A DNA stretch of 64,000 bases from Georgfuchsia sp049276455 (GCA_049276455.1 JBASWL010000224.1:1-64000), one strand, 5' to 3'. Numbered from the stretch's first letter, positions 27,266 through 36,508 are shown. Notes: generated by a model from the sequence alone, not told the origin. Program-made: numbers and translations.

Positions 27266-28369
27266 ATGCTTTTATTTAAAGGCCCCCGCGACCAACTTCT
27301 GTCTCCGTTGCAATCCGTTTGCGGCATTGTCGAGAAGCGGCACACCCTGCCGATTCTCTCCAACGTGCTGATGGAAAAAGACGGCGACCAGCTCACTCTG
27401 CTTGCCACCGATATCGAAATCCAGATTCGCACAGCTGCAGTCACCAGCGGCAGTGACAAGGCTGCGCTCACGGTTGCCGCGCGCAAGTTGCAGGACATCC
27501 TGCGCTCTTTGCCGGAAACGGCCGAGGTCAGCCTGAATTACGAAGACCGTCGCCTGCAGCTCAAAGCTGGCAAGAGCCGCTTCAACCTGCAGACTCTGCC
27601 TGCGGAAGATTTCCCGCGCATGGCAGCCGCAGACGGCGAGAAAACAAAAATAAATATTACGCAAAAACAGTTCAAGCGCCTGCTGGCCCTGGTGCAGTAC
27701 GCCATGGCCCAGCAGGACATTCGCTACTACCTCAACGGCTTGCTGGTGGTGGTGCAGGGTAACGAGATGCGAGTCATTGCTACCGACGGACATCGCCTCG
27801 CCTATGCTGCCGAAACCCTGCCTGATTCGCATGAGCGTCAGGAAGTCATTCTGCCGCGCAAAACCGTGCTCGAACTCTCGCGTCAGCTTTCCGATAACGA
27901 TGACCCACTCGAAATCGTGCTGGCACCAACCCAGGTCCAGTTCCGTTTCGGAAACATAGAATTTGTCTCCAAGCTGATCGACGGAAAATTTCCTGACTAT
28001 GAACGTGTCATTCCGCAGAATCACACCAAGGTCATCAAGCTCTCGCGTGATGGCCTGCTGCATTCACTGCAGCGTGTGGCAATTCTCACCAACGAAAAAT
28101 TCCGCGGTGTGCGACTCGTGCTCAGTACCGGCAGCCTCAAGATAATTTCCAACAATGCCGAACAGGAAGAAGCCCAGGAAGAAATTGAAATCGATTATTC
28201 CGCAGAAGCGCTCGACATTGGCTTCAACGTCACCTACTTGCTCGATGTGCTCAACAACCTGAATTGCGAAACCATCGAGTGCCATCTCGCCGATTCGAAT
28301 TCAAGCGCTTTGTTCATGCTGCCCGAGCAACAGAACTTCAAATACGTCGTTATGCCGATGAGGATTTAA
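27266..28369 (+). CDS. dnaN: DNA polymerase III beta sliding clamp
   Basis: Processivity clamp encircling DNA. The 367-residue protein shows the three-domain clamp pattern: VCGIVEKRHTLPILSNVLM near the N-terminus, YYLNGLLVVVQGNEMRVIATDGHRLA in the middle, and the C-terminal SSALFMLPEQQNFKYVVMPMRI ending typical of clamps. It lies between dnaA and gyrB; no recF is present between dnaN and gyrB, unlike in many other bacteria. AACAGGAG precedes ATG 27266. Confidence 0.98.
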   Translation: MLLFKGPRDQLLSPLQSVCGIVEKRHTLPILSNVLMEKDGDQLTLLATDIEIQIRTAAVTSGSDKAALTVAARKLQDILRSLPETAEVSLNYEDRRLQLKAGKSRFNLQTLPAEDFPRMAAADGEKTKINITQKQFKRLLALVQYAMAQQDIRYYLNGLLVVVQGNEMRVIATDGHRLAYAAETLPDSHERQEVILPRKTVLELSRQLSDNDDPLEIVLAPTQVQFRFGNIEFVSKLIDGKFPDYERVIPQNHTKVIKLSRDGLLHSLQRVAILTNEKFRGVRLVLSTGSLKIISNNAEQEEAQEEIEIDYSAEALDIGFNVTYLLDVLNNLNCETIECHLADSNSSALFMLPEQQNFKYVVMPMRI

Positions 28370-28439
28370 AAACATTCTTTTGTGGTGAGCCTGTTGCACC
28401 ACAGGAATGGAGCACAAATCAGTATTTCTGGAAAAATTT

Positions 28440-30923
28440 ATGACCGAGCAGCAACCCGCAACACTGTCGCAAGGTAACGGCGGCTACGACGAATCATCGA
28501 TCCAGCAACTCGAAGGGCTGGAAGCCGTACGCAAGCGCCCCGGCATGTACATCGGCGACACCTCGGACGGTACCGGATTGCATCACATGGTGTTCGAGGT
28601 AGTAGACAACGCCATCGACGAAGCTCTGGCCGGTTATTGCGACGAGATCGTTGTCACCATACACGCCGACAATTCCATATCCGTCACCGACAATGGTCGC
28701 GGCATCCCGATTGGCGTCAAGATGGACGACAAGCACGAGCCCAAACGCTCGGCGGCCGAGATCGTCATGTGCGTGCTGCATGCGGGTGGCAAGTTCAACC
28801 AGAATTCCTACAAGGTCTCTGGCGGTCTGCATGGTGTTGGCGTCTCCTGCGTCAATGCGCTGTCGAAATGGCTGCGCCTGATAATCCGCCGCGACGGCAA
28901 GAAACACTTCCTCGAATTCAACCGTGGTCACGTCACCGATCGCATCATCGAGCAAATTGGCGGTGTCGAAGTCAGCCCGATGAAGCTGCTCGGTGATACG
29001 CAAGTACAGGGCACCGAAGTCCACTTTCTTGCCGATGAAGAGATTTTTGGTGCCGTCGAATTCCATTACGACATCATTGCCAAGCGCCTGCGCGAGCTTT
29101 CCTTCCTCAACAACGGCGTCAAGATCAAGCTTGTAGATCAATGCAACAACAAGGAAGAAGACTTCGCCTTCTCTGGCGGCGTCAAGGGCTTTGTCGAATA
29201 CATCAACCGCAGCAAGACAGTGCTGCATCCCAACGTATTTTTCTCCGCGGGCGAATCAAAGGTCGGCGACAGCGGCGTCACCATCAACGCCGAAGTAGCG
29301 ATGCAGTGGAACGACAGCTACCAGGAGCAGGTACTCTGCTTCACCAACAACATCCCGCAGTCTGACGGCGGCACCCACCTCACCGGCCTGCGCGCCGCGA
29401 TGACGCGGGTGATCAACAAATACATCGACGAAAACGAAATTGCCAAAAAGGCCAAGGTCGACATCAGCGGCGACGACATGCGCGAAGGCCTCGCCTGTGT
29501 GCTCTCCGTCAAAATGCCCGACCCCAAGTTTTCATCGCAGACCAAGATGAAACTGGTCTCAAGCGAAGCGCGCCCCGCCGTAGAAGACGTGGTTGCCGCC
29601 AAGCTTACCGACTTCCTGCTCGAACGCCCGGCTGATGCCAAGATCATCTGTGGCAAGATCGTCGAAGCCGCGCGTGCCCGGGAAGCGGCGCGCAAGGCGC
29701 GCGACATGACGCGGCGCAAGGGCATACTCGACGGCATCGGCCTGCCCGGCAAGCTCGCCGATTGTCAGGAAAAAAACCCCGAACTTAGCGAGATCTACAT
29801 AGTCGAGGGCGATTCCGCCGGCGGCTCCGCCAAGCAGGGCCGCGACCGCAAGTTCCAAGCGATTCTGCCGCTGCGCGGCAAGGTGCTCAACGTCGAGAAG
29901 GCACGTTTCGACAAAGTGCTCTCCTCAGAACAAATTGTCACCCTGCTTACCGCGCTTGGCTGCGGCATCGGTGCCGAGGACTTCAACATCGACAAGTTGC
30001 GCTATCACCGCATCATCATCATGACCGACGCCGACGTGGACGGCGCCCACATCCGAACCCTGCTGCTCACCTTCTTCTATCGCCAGCTGCCGATGCTGGT
30101 GGAACGCGGCTACATCTACATCGCGCAGCCGCCGCTGTACAAGATCAAGCATGGCAAGAACGAGCTCTACATCAAGGATGAAGCTGCCCTCAACGCACAT
30201 TTGCTTACCCTCGCCATCGAAGGCGCGTCGCTGCTGCCCAGGAGCGGCGTGCCTGAAATCACCGGCGCTGCATTGAACGAACTCGCCAAGAGCTACATCA
30301 CCTCGCAGGCCATCATCAACCGTCTCGCCGACTTCATCGACAGCGAAGTGCTGCACACCGTGCTTGCCCGTGGCGTCGTGATTGAACTTGACGACGAACA
30401 AAAAGCTGCCGCAAGTGCCGCCGCCTTAAGCAGCCATCTGCCGCACCTCGCCATCAAGCCTGTGTACGACGAAAAAGACCAGCACTGGTCGATCGGCATC
30501 GAGCGCATGCGCCACGGCAACCTGCGCGTGTCCAACATCGACGACAGCTTCATGCTCTCCGGCGACTGGAAGCAGATCAGCCAGACCACGAAGATGATTG
30601 CCGGCCTCATTGGCGAGGGCGCCATCATTCGTCGCAACGAAAAGTCAGCCACCATCGCCAGCTTTGCCGACGCCATCACCTGGCTGCTCGCAGAAGTCGA
30701 TCGTGGCCTCAGCAAACAGCGCTACAAGGGCCTTGGCGAAATGAACCCGGGGCAGTTGTGGGAGACCACCATGGACCCCGCCGTGCGCCGCCTGCTGCGT
30801 GTGCAGATCGAAGATGCCATCGCCGCCGACGAAATCTTTACCACCCTGATGGGCGACAACGTTGAACCGCGTCGCGCCTTCATCGAGAGCAATGCGTTGT
30901 ATGCACGGAATATCGATGTGTAA
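28440..30923 (+). CDS. gyrB: DNA gyrase subunit B
   Basis: ATPase subunit of gyrase. The 827-residue protein has the GHKL ATP-binding domain (EVVDNAIDEALAG, DNGRGIP, VSGGLHGVGVSCVNALS), the transducer domain, and the TOPRIM domain (IVEGDSAGGSAKQGRDRKFQAILPLRGKVLNVEKA and DADVDGAHIRTLLLTF). It ends with the QRYKGLGEMNP tail. ATG 28440 (MTEQQPATLSQGNGGYDESSI) is preferred to the in-frame ATG 28407, which has no Shine-Dalgarno site and adds 11 unconserved residues. Confidence 0.97.
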   Translation: MTEQQPATLSQGNGGYDESSIQQLEGLEAVRKRPGMYIGDTSDGTGLHHMVFEVVDNAIDEALAGYCDEIVVTIHADNSISVTDNGRGIPIGVKMDDKHEPKRSAAEIVMCVLHAGGKFNQNSYKVSGGLHGVGVSCVNALSKWLRLIIRRDGKKHFLEFNRGHVTDRIIEQIGGVEVSPMKLLGDTQVQGTEVHFLADEEIFGAVEFHYDIIAKRLRELSFLNNGVKIKLVDQCNNKEEDFAFSGGVKGFVEYINRSKTVLHPNVFFSAGESKVGDSGVTINAEVAMQWNDSYQEQVLCFTNNIPQSDGGTHLTGLRAAMTRVINKYIDENEIAKKAKVDISGDDMREGLACVLSVKMPDPKFSSQTKMKLVSSEARPAVEDVVAAKLTDFLLERPADAKIICGKIVEAARAREAARKARDMTRRKGILDGIGLPGKLADCQEKNPELSEIYIVEGDSAGGSAKQGRDRKFQAILPLRGKVLNVEKARFDKVLSSEQIVTLLTALGCGIGAEDFNIDKLRYHRIIIMTDADVDGAHIRTLLLTFFYRQLPMLVERGYIYIAQPPLYKIKHGKNELYIKDEAALNAHLLTLAIEGASLLPRSGVPEITGAALNELAKSYITSQAIINRLADFIDSEVLHTVLARGVVIELDDEQKAAASAAALSSHLPHLAIKPVYDEKDQHWSIGIERMRHGNLRVSNIDDSFMLSGDWKQISQTTKMIAGLIGEGAIIRRNEKSATIASFADAITWLLAEVDRGLSKQRYKGLGEMNPGQLWETTMDPAVRRLLRVQIEDAIAADEIFTTLMGDNVEPRRAFIESNALYARNIDV

Positions 30924-30946
30924 TCAGATTCGGACTCAGGAAAGAC

Positions 30947-30971
30947 AAGGCCCCAGCAGGGGCCTTTTTTT
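30947..30971 (+). terminator. Rho-independent terminator after gyrB
   Basis: An 8-base-pair stem AAGGCCCC/GGGGCCTT with an AGCA loop, followed by a run of T, ending the dnaN-gyrB transcription unit 24 bases after the gyrB stop. Confidence 0.92.
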
Positions 30972-31061
30972 CGAGCGGATGCCGGTCGATCAAGTTCTAT
31001 TCAGGCTTGATATTCCAATTGACATTCGGCAAAGTATGTACAGGCCAAACAAGAGCAAGCA

Positions 31062-31163
31062 ATGAAAAATCTGGATGCCCTCAAACAGCACGGCGACATC
31101 ATCTGGAATATCGCCAACCTTCTGCGCGGACCCTACGCATGGCCTACGAAGGACGGGGTTTGA
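31062..31163 (+). pseudogene. N-terminal stub of a type I restriction-modification methylase (hsdM)
   Basis: A 33-codon open frame starting MKNLDALKQHGDIIWNIANLL and continuing RGPYAWPTKDGV before TGA. The central part, IIWNIANLLRGPY, is the characteristic start of HsdM methylase subunits (xxIWxxAxLLRGxY). A full HsdM has about 500 residues, so only its first exon-like piece remains. The frame closes eight bases before the NERD-domain gene. It may be a trace of a lost restriction-modification locus inserted after gyrB. Confidence 0.6.
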
Positions 31164-31170
31164 TGGCCCA

Positions 31171-31962
31171 ATGAAGACAGAGACGCGTTCGCCGATCAAA
31201 GACAGACCGCTTCGCAATCCTGGGCAATCGCTGCAGTCGCAGCGGGTCGATTTGTTGTTCGACAAATTGTTGGCCCCGTTCCTGATCGTCTTAATGGCTG
31301 TAGTTTGGGCGGTTCTGGAATGGATCAGGTATTTACATCCCACGAAGCCCCAGCCGTTCATATTTACCGCGATTGCAATTGTCGCGTTGATCCATATGTT
31401 TTTTCAGTATCGAAAGTACTGGCCACAAATTCAGACGCTCATTCTGGCGGAAGACGGCGAAAAGGCCGTGGGCCAGTTTCTCGAAAGCTTGCGAGGGGGC
31501 GGCTACAAGGTTTTTCATGACGTGATCGGCAAGGATTTCAATGTCGATCATGTGGTCATTGGTTCGGCGGGCATTTTCACAATTGAGACCAAAACGCGCA
31601 GCAAACCAATGCGAGGCCGGGCGATAATCAACTTCGATGGCGAACAAATTCTGGTTGGTGGGTTCGCTCCTGATCGTGACCCGGTGATTCAAGCCAAAGC
31701 GCAGGCAAGCTGGATAAAGCAGTTGTTGAGCGGCAGCACAGGTAAAGCTTTTCCGGTGCGACCCGTAGTTGTGTTTCCCGGGTGGTACATCGAGACCGTA
31801 GCGGGCAGCTCACGGGAAGTTTGGGTATTGGAACCTAAAGCGCTTCCGGCATTCCTGTATAACGCCCCGAATGTTCTTGCGCCGGAAGATGTGAGTCTCG
31901 CCGCTTATCACCTCTCTCGCTTCGTCCGAGAACAAGAAAAACTGCTCGAAGCTGCGAAGTAA
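31171..31962 (+). CDS. NERD-domain membrane protein
   Basis: A 263-residue protein with two membrane segments (about residues 33-52 and 62-79) and a nuclease-related NERD domain. The nuclease-like core is visible as Asp126 (FNVDHVVIG), Glu139 and Lys141 (TIETKTRS), the D-(x)n-ExK pattern of restriction-endonuclease-fold enzymes. The family is widespread and functionally unproven, likely cutting or binding DNA at the membrane. Start 31171 removes a 32-residue unconserved stretch that overlaps the hsdM stub. Its position next to the stub hints that both came with a defence locus, but this is inference. Confidence 0.8.
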   Translation: MKTETRSPIKDRPLRNPGQSLQSQRVDLLFDKLLAPFLIVLMAVVWAVLEWIRYLHPTKPQPFIFTAIAIVALIHMFFQYRKYWPQIQTLILAEDGEKAVGQFLESLRGGGYKVFHDVIGKDFNVDHVVIGSAGIFTIETKTRSKPMRGRAIINFDGEQILVGGFAPDRDPVIQAKAQASWIKQLLSGSTGKAFPVRPVVVFPGWYIETVAGSSREVWVLEPKALPAFLYNAPNVLAPEDVSLAAYHLSRFVREQEKLLEAAK

Positions 31963-32066
31963 TCACTCCCGCTTTGCCGATGGAGTGAATGGGAACGAGA
32001 TAAGCTGGATCAATATTTTTTGATTCAATAAATGAAAAAGGCATACATGAGTCGGCATGAATTGTC

Positions 32067-32080
32067 TTGATTCGAATCAA
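32067..32080 (+). promoter_or_regulatory. FNR/DNR-type binding site upstream of hcp
   Basis: TTGATTCGAATCAA exactly matches the FNR/CRP-family consensus TTGATnnnnATCAA. It is centred 117 bases before the hcp start codon. A class II arrangement (centred at -41.5) would place transcription start near 32115. It predicts induction of hcp under low oxygen or nitrosative conditions. Confidence 0.85.
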
Positions 32081-32190
32081 GTTAATAAATTGCTTGATTA
32101 GCTAACCTGAACGCGAATTCTCTATGGGAGCAATTCGCTTCAAGTTCAACTCCTAAACAGAGCCCAACCGATCTCGAAAAAAGGAAACTT

Positions 32191-33852
32191 ATGTTTTGCA
32201 ATCAATGTGAACAAGCAGCTCATGGCACCGGTTGCCCCGCCCCGACCGGCAAAGGCGTATGCGGCAAACCGGAAAAGATCTCCGATCTCTTTGATCTGCT
32301 GTTGTGGCAAACCGAGGGAATTGCCTGGCTGGTCAATGAGGCCCGGGCACAGGGAAAATCCGACCCCGAGCTCGACCGCTTTGTTATCCAGTCACTGTTT
32401 ATCACTGTGACCAATGTCAACTTCGATGATGCAGCGGTGCTGAGCTGGGTACAAGATTCCGAAATCATGATGCAGAAAGCGCTGGCGCTGGCGGGACTGG
32501 ACCGTAAAAGGGATGTGCCGGAGGCGGTTCGCTGGAGCACCGAAGGTCTGTCAGAAGCGCAACTCATGGCCGAAGCTCGGCGCCATCCGATCACGGCTTT
32601 CCACCCGAATGCCGACATCCAGTCGCTGATGCAACTGCTGACCTATGGCCTGAAAGGTCTGGCGGCCTATGCCGAACATGCGGCAGTGCTGGGTGTGACG
32701 GACGAGAAAGTGTATGCCTATATTGCCCGCGCCCTGGCGGCGCAACTGCGCACCGATCTCACCGTCGATGAACTGGTTGGACTCAACATGGAGTGCGGCA
32801 GCGTCAATATCGACTGCATGGCGATGCTCAACAAGGCGCATATCGATCACTTCGGCACGCCGGAACCGACCAGCGTTTCCACCGGCACCGTCGCCGGCCC
32901 TGCCATCGTCGTGTCGGGCCACGATCTTTACATGCTGGAAAAACTGCTGGAGCAGACAGACGTTGCCGGCGTGAATGTCTACACCCACGGAGAAATGCTG
33001 CCAGCCCACGGCTATCCCAAGCTGAAGGCGCACAAGTCTCTGGTTGGTCATTTTGGTACGGCCTGGCAAAACCAGCAGCGAGAGTTCGAAAATCAGCCGG
33101 CAGCCTTCATTTTCAATACCAATTGCATTCAGGAACCGCGCTCGTCCTACGCCGCGCAGGTGTTCACCACTTCCGTGGTCGGCTGGCCCGGTGCCCAGCA
33201 TATCGACGGCGACGACTTCTCCGCCGTGATTGCCAAGGCCAAGGCACTGGGCGGTTTCGAGGTCCGCGAGGGCACAAACCTGCTGACGGGTTTCGGCCAC
33301 GATGCCGTGCTGAGCCATGCCGAAACGGTGATCAGCGCTGTCAAATCCGGCGCCATCAAGCGCTTTTTTCTGGTGGGCGGTTGCGATGGCGCACGCGCCG
33401 GCCGCAACTATTACACCGACCTGGTGGAAGCGGCTCCTGCCGACTCCATCATCCTGACTCTGGCGTGCGGGAAATTCCGTTTTAACCATCTACAGGATCA
33501 GTTGGGAGATATCGGTGGCATTCCCCGTCTACTCGATGTGGGGCAGTGCAACGATGCCTACTCAGCCGTTCGCATCGCCCTGGCCCTGGCCGAAGCCTTC
33601 GAATGCGGCGTCAACGATCTGCCCTTGAGCATTGTTTTGAGTTGGTATGAGCAGAAAGCGGTGGTGGTACTGCTGTCACTCTTGAGTCTCGATATCAAGA
33701 ATATACGGATCGGCCCATCGCTACCGGCATTTATTACGCCGAATATTCTGGACTTCCTGGTGAAGAACTTCGGCCTTATGCCCATTGGCAATTCAGGACA
33801 GGGCGATATGGAAGAAATCATGAACCCCAGGGAGATACTCAAGGTCGCCTAA
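32191..33852 (+). CDS. hcp: Hybrid cluster protein (hydroxylamine reductase / NO-responsive)
   Basis: Iron-sulfur protein with a hybrid 4Fe-2S-2O cluster that reduces hydroxylamine or NO and is linked to nitrosative stress. The 553-residue protein starts MFCNQCEQAAHGTGC; its proximal-cluster cysteines are C3, C6, C15 and C24 (C-x2-C-x8-C-x8-C). This is close to the class I spacing of anaerobes (x8, x5) but with three extra residues, and unlike the enterobacterial class II spacing. Hybrid-cluster ligands are in ECGSVNIDC, TNCIQEP, VGGCDGAR and LACGKFRF. No hcr reductase gene is adjacent, so the electron donor is unknown. An exact FNR box lies upstream. Confidence 0.96.
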   Translation: MFCNQCEQAAHGTGCPAPTGKGVCGKPEKISDLFDLLLWQTEGIAWLVNEARAQGKSDPELDRFVIQSLFITVTNVNFDDAAVLSWVQDSEIMMQKALALAGLDRKRDVPEAVRWSTEGLSEAQLMAEARRHPITAFHPNADIQSLMQLLTYGLKGLAAYAEHAAVLGVTDEKVYAYIARALAAQLRTDLTVDELVGLNMECGSVNIDCMAMLNKAHIDHFGTPEPTSVSTGTVAGPAIVVSGHDLYMLEKLLEQTDVAGVNVYTHGEMLPAHGYPKLKAHKSLVGHFGTAWQNQQREFENQPAAFIFNTNCIQEPRSSYAAQVFTTSVVGWPGAQHIDGDDFSAVIAKAKALGGFEVREGTNLLTGFGHDAVLSHAETVISAVKSGAIKRFFLVGGCDGARAGRNYYTDLVEAAPADSIILTLACGKFRFNHLQDQLGDIGGIPRLLDVGQCNDAYSAVRIALALAEAFECGVNDLPLSIVLSWYEQKAVVVLLSLLSLDIKNIRIGPSLPAFITPNILDFLVKNFGLMPIGNSGQGDMEEIMNPREILKVA

Positions 33853-33859
33853 GTTGTTC

Positions 33860-33892
33860 CGCGGGCCGCGCGCGAAGCGTGGCCCGCGTTTT
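33860..33892 (+). terminator. Terminator after hcp
   Basis: Inverted repeat CGCGGGCC (33860-33867) and GGCCCGCG (33881-33888) with a 13-base loop, followed by TTTT. It separates hcp from the converging potassium-channel gene. Confidence 0.75.
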
Positions 33893-33937
33893 ACTTGATG
33901 CCAGACTTGCTTGGTTTTTTGGCGCTTTGCGTTTGCA

Positions 33938-35602
33938 TCAAGTTGCTCTGGGCTGGGCGTTCTCTGCCACTGATGCCCCGTAGGATTTCGCATACTTCTC
34001 CAGACTGCCCGCCGTGCCGCAGATGAACAGCGCATCGCCTGCGACGATGCGGAAGGCCTCATCGAACTCGGTGAATACATTCATGCCGCGCTCGATGGCA
34101 ATGATCGCGCCGCCGGTTTTCTTGCCGGTGCCAGCGCGCCACGGGTGAGCACCGACCAGAGTGCCGGTGGTCATGCGGGCAAACTTCAGGTTTTGCTCAA
34201 GAACGGCACTGCTTTCTTCGAGCAGGTGGTAGGCCAGGATCTGGCCGGCTACCTGGCCGACGGATAGGGCAAAGTCGGCGCCGGCTTCGTAGAGGCGGCC
34301 GACATTGGGCGCGCGGTTGACGCGTGCGATCAGCGGTACTTCGGGTGCGTAGTCGCGCAGCACGGCGGTGGCGAAGATGCCGGCGCTGTCGTTGGAGAGC
34401 GCCATCACCACGGCTTTGGCGTCGCGTACCCTGGCGCGGTCAAGCGTCGATTGTTCAAGCACATTGCCGACCACGTCAACGCCATTAGCGGCATGCGAAT
34501 CGATCACGACGGTGGATTCGCCGGCGTCCTGCAGCATCTGCACCACCTTGCGGCCCACTGCGCCGTGGCCGGCGATGACGATGGGGCCGCTACGGTTGAT
34601 TGGCGCGGCGAGAGATTCCACCTTGCGCAGGTTGTCGTGCGCACCGGCCGCGACCAGGATAGCGCCCGGTTCGATGTGAGGCAACACGCTGTCGATGGCG
34701 TTGAAGTGGCCGTCGACCCATTGACCGACGATACTGACGCCGTATTGCTGGCGCAGGCGCAGCTCACGCAGCGACTTGCCGGCCAGTGGGCTGCTGGCGT
34801 GGACGCGGAATTCGGCGAGGCCGACATGGTCGGCGAGCTGGTGAAGCCCTTCGTGGCGCGGGTTGATCAGCGTGCTGGCGCGCGCACCGAGCGCCGCAGC
34901 GAGCACGTGCGAGGGCGTGAACACGGCGGAAGCGCCGATCTTTTCCATCGGCGCGCGGTGCAGCGGGTCTTCGGCCAGAGCGAGGATGGTGCCGGTGAAG
35001 CCGTTCTCGCGCGCGATCATGATGAAGGTGGCGCCGGTGTGGTCGTCGGCGTTGGTGATCAGCGCGCGGGCAGCGGCGACACCGGAAAGCAGGTCCGCCT
35101 GTTCTTCGAGCTTGCCCGCCACCACGTCGTAGCCGCGATCGCGCAGCGAGCGCGCCAGGTCGTCATCCTCTTCGAGGATCACCAGCGGAATGCCGGCTTG
35201 GCCCAGCTCGACCACCAGCGAGTCGACTGCCGGGCCGTAGCCCTGGATCAGCACGCGCCCGGCCATCGGCGGCAGGTGGCGCTGCAGGCGCGACTCGAAG
35301 CGCTCTTCCATGAAGGGCAGCACGTAGATCGGGAAGAACAGCACGACGAAAAACATGCCGAGCAGTTCGGTGAAAATCACCAGCAGGTTCATCAGCGGGT
35401 GCTGCCAGTACGAGTCGTAACCGTAGCCGTTTGTAGTGATGGTCTCGGCGGCCCACTCGATGCTTTGCCATAAGCCGCGCGGCTTGTGTTCAAGAAACTC
35501 CATGCCGAACATGTAGAGCAGGCCGAGGCCGACGATGGCGAGCGGCAGGCAGCCGAGCAGTACCAGTAGGCGTCGCGTCGAGCGCTGGAAGTGGACTGTC
35601 AT
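33938..35602 (-). CDS. Potassium channel with two TrkA/RCK-type domains
   Basis: A 554-residue ion channel. Two N-terminal membrane segments (about 12-34 and 72-92) flank the pore loop at residues 50-63, AAETITTNGYGYD. The selectivity filter is TTNGYGYD, where one residue (Tyr62) separates GYG from the Asp; the common form is TVGYGD. After the pore come two TrkA-N/TrkA-C repeats (Rossmann motifs VLIQGYGPAVDSL and IVIAGHGAVGRKV), which would bind nucleotides or cations and gate the pore. Start 35602 overlaps the stop of the DUF6691 gene (ATGA) and is chosen over 35653. The coupling suggests co-translation with the two YeeE-like halves. Confidence 0.87.
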   Translation of the reverse strand: MTVHFQRSTRRLLVLLGCLPLAIVGLGLLYMFGMEFLEHKPRGLWQSIEWAAETITTNGYGYDSYWQHPLMNLLVIFTELLGMFFVVLFFPIYVLPFMEERFESRLQRHLPPMAGRVLIQGYGPAVDSLVVELGQAGIPLVILEEDDDLARSLRDRGYDVVAGKLEEQADLLSGVAAARALITNADDHTGATFIMIARENGFTGTILALAEDPLHRAPMEKIGASAVFTPSHVLAAALGARASTLINPRHEGLHQLADHVGLAEFRVHASSPLAGKSLRELRLRQQYGVSIVGQWVDGHFNAIDSVLPHIEPGAILVAAGAHDNLRKVESLAAPINRSGPIVIAGHGAVGRKVVQMLQDAGESTVVIDSHAANGVDVVGNVLEQSTLDRARVRDAKAVVMALSNDSAGIFATAVLRDYAPEVPLIARVNRAPNVGRLYEAGADFALSVGQVAGQILAYHLLEESSAVLEQNLKFARMTTGTLVGAHPWRAGTGKKTGGAIIAIERGMNVFTEFDEAFRIVAGDALFICGTAGSLEKYAKSYGASVAENAQPRAT

Positions 35603-36045
35603 GCGGCTTTTGTCCTGCCCAGTTGCCGGTTGGCCCACAGGCCGTGCAGCCATGTTCCGGCAAAAATGCCGGCCAGCGCGATGAGCAGATCAAGGTTGCC
35701 GGCGCCGATGCCGGTCAGCGCCGGCCCCGGGCAGACGCCGCAGATGCCCCAGCCCACGCCGAACAGCGCGCCGCCGAGCAGGCTTTGCCGGTCGAGCGTG
35801 AAGGGGCGCTTTTCGAATTCGCCGCCGAGCAGGGCGCGCGCGCGGAGCCGTGGCATGACCTGGAACACGATCAGGTTGAGCGTGGTGGCGCCGCCGAGCA
35901 CCAGCAGCAGGCCGAGGTCGCGAAAGGTGAGGAAGTTGATCACCGATTCGGGCCGGATCATGGTGGCCCACGAGAGGCCGAAGCCGAATATCACGCCACT
36001 AACAAGGGTGGCGAGTCGCTGGAGCATTGTGAATGCATTCATCAT
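35599..36045 (-). CDS. DUF6691 / YeeE-YedE family membrane protein (second half)
   Basis: A 148-residue membrane protein of four segments, resembling the C-terminal half of YeeE/YedE sulfur-compound transporters. Conserved features are GFGLSWATMIRPESVINFL and GGALFGVGWGICGVCPGPALTGIG, with two cysteines in the GICGVCPGPA loop. Paired half-size proteins of this kind (PmpA/PmpB-like) are usually encoded together. It starts two bases after the other half stops and overlaps the potassium-channel start. Substrate is unknown; thiosulfate or another sulfur species is the family precedent. Confidence 0.8.
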   Translation of the reverse strand: MMNAFTMLQRLATLVSGVIFGFGLSWATMIRPESVINFLTFRDLGLLLVLGGATTLNLIVFQVMPRLRARALLGGEFEKRPFTLDRQSLLGGALFGVGWGICGVCPGPALTGIGAGNLDLLIALAGIFAGTWLHGLWANRQLGRTKAA

Positions 36046-36046
36046 G

Positions 36047-36508
36047 TCAGCTTCCGCACCATGCGAGAGTCATCGCAGTGATAATGCCGGTGGCGAGGAA
36101 GGTGCATACGATCGCCAGCGAACCGGACGAGAGCGAAGCCATGCCGCAGATGCCGTGGCCGGAAGTGCAACCGCCGCCGAGGCGTGCGCCGAAGCCGATG
36201 AAGACCCCGCCCGTCGCGAGCTTCCACGCCGGCATAACGCTGGGCAGGATGGGCAGGCCGAGCACGGCGTACAGCACGCCGCCCAGCAGCAGACCAAGCG
36301 CATAGATCGAACGCCATTGCCGCGTGTCCCGCAGCAGCGGCTGCTGGAAGAAGGGCGTCTTGAGCAGGTACGACCAGGCCGCGCTGAAAAAAGTGCTGGC
36401 GCCGCCTTGGCGGCCGGTGGTGACAAACAGCAGCGCGATGCCTGCGCCGATCAGCAGGCCGCCGATAAGGTATTGCTGCATGCCGTTGGGAAAGAGTTGT
36501 GCGATCAT
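36047..36508 (-). CDS. YeeE/YedE family membrane protein (first half)
   Basis: A 153-residue membrane protein, the N-terminal half of a split YeeE/YedE-type transporter. It has about four hydrophobic segments and the family signature GARLGGGCTSGHGICGMASLS near residues 110-130, with the Cys that handles sulfur atoms in characterised relatives. ATG 36508 (MIAQLFPNGMQQYLIGG) is chosen; a longer frame starts at 36550. It is the first gene of a minus-strand set with DUF6691 and the potassium channel, and is divergent from the EF-G-like gene. Confidence 0.8.
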   Translation of the reverse strand: MIAQLFPNGMQQYLIGGLLIGAGIALLFVTTGRQGGASTFFSAAWSYLLKTPFFQQPLLRDTRQWRSIYALGLLLGGVLYAVLGLPILPSVMPAWKLATGGVFIGFGARLGGGCTSGHGICGMASLSSGSLAIVCTFLATGIITAMTLAWCGS

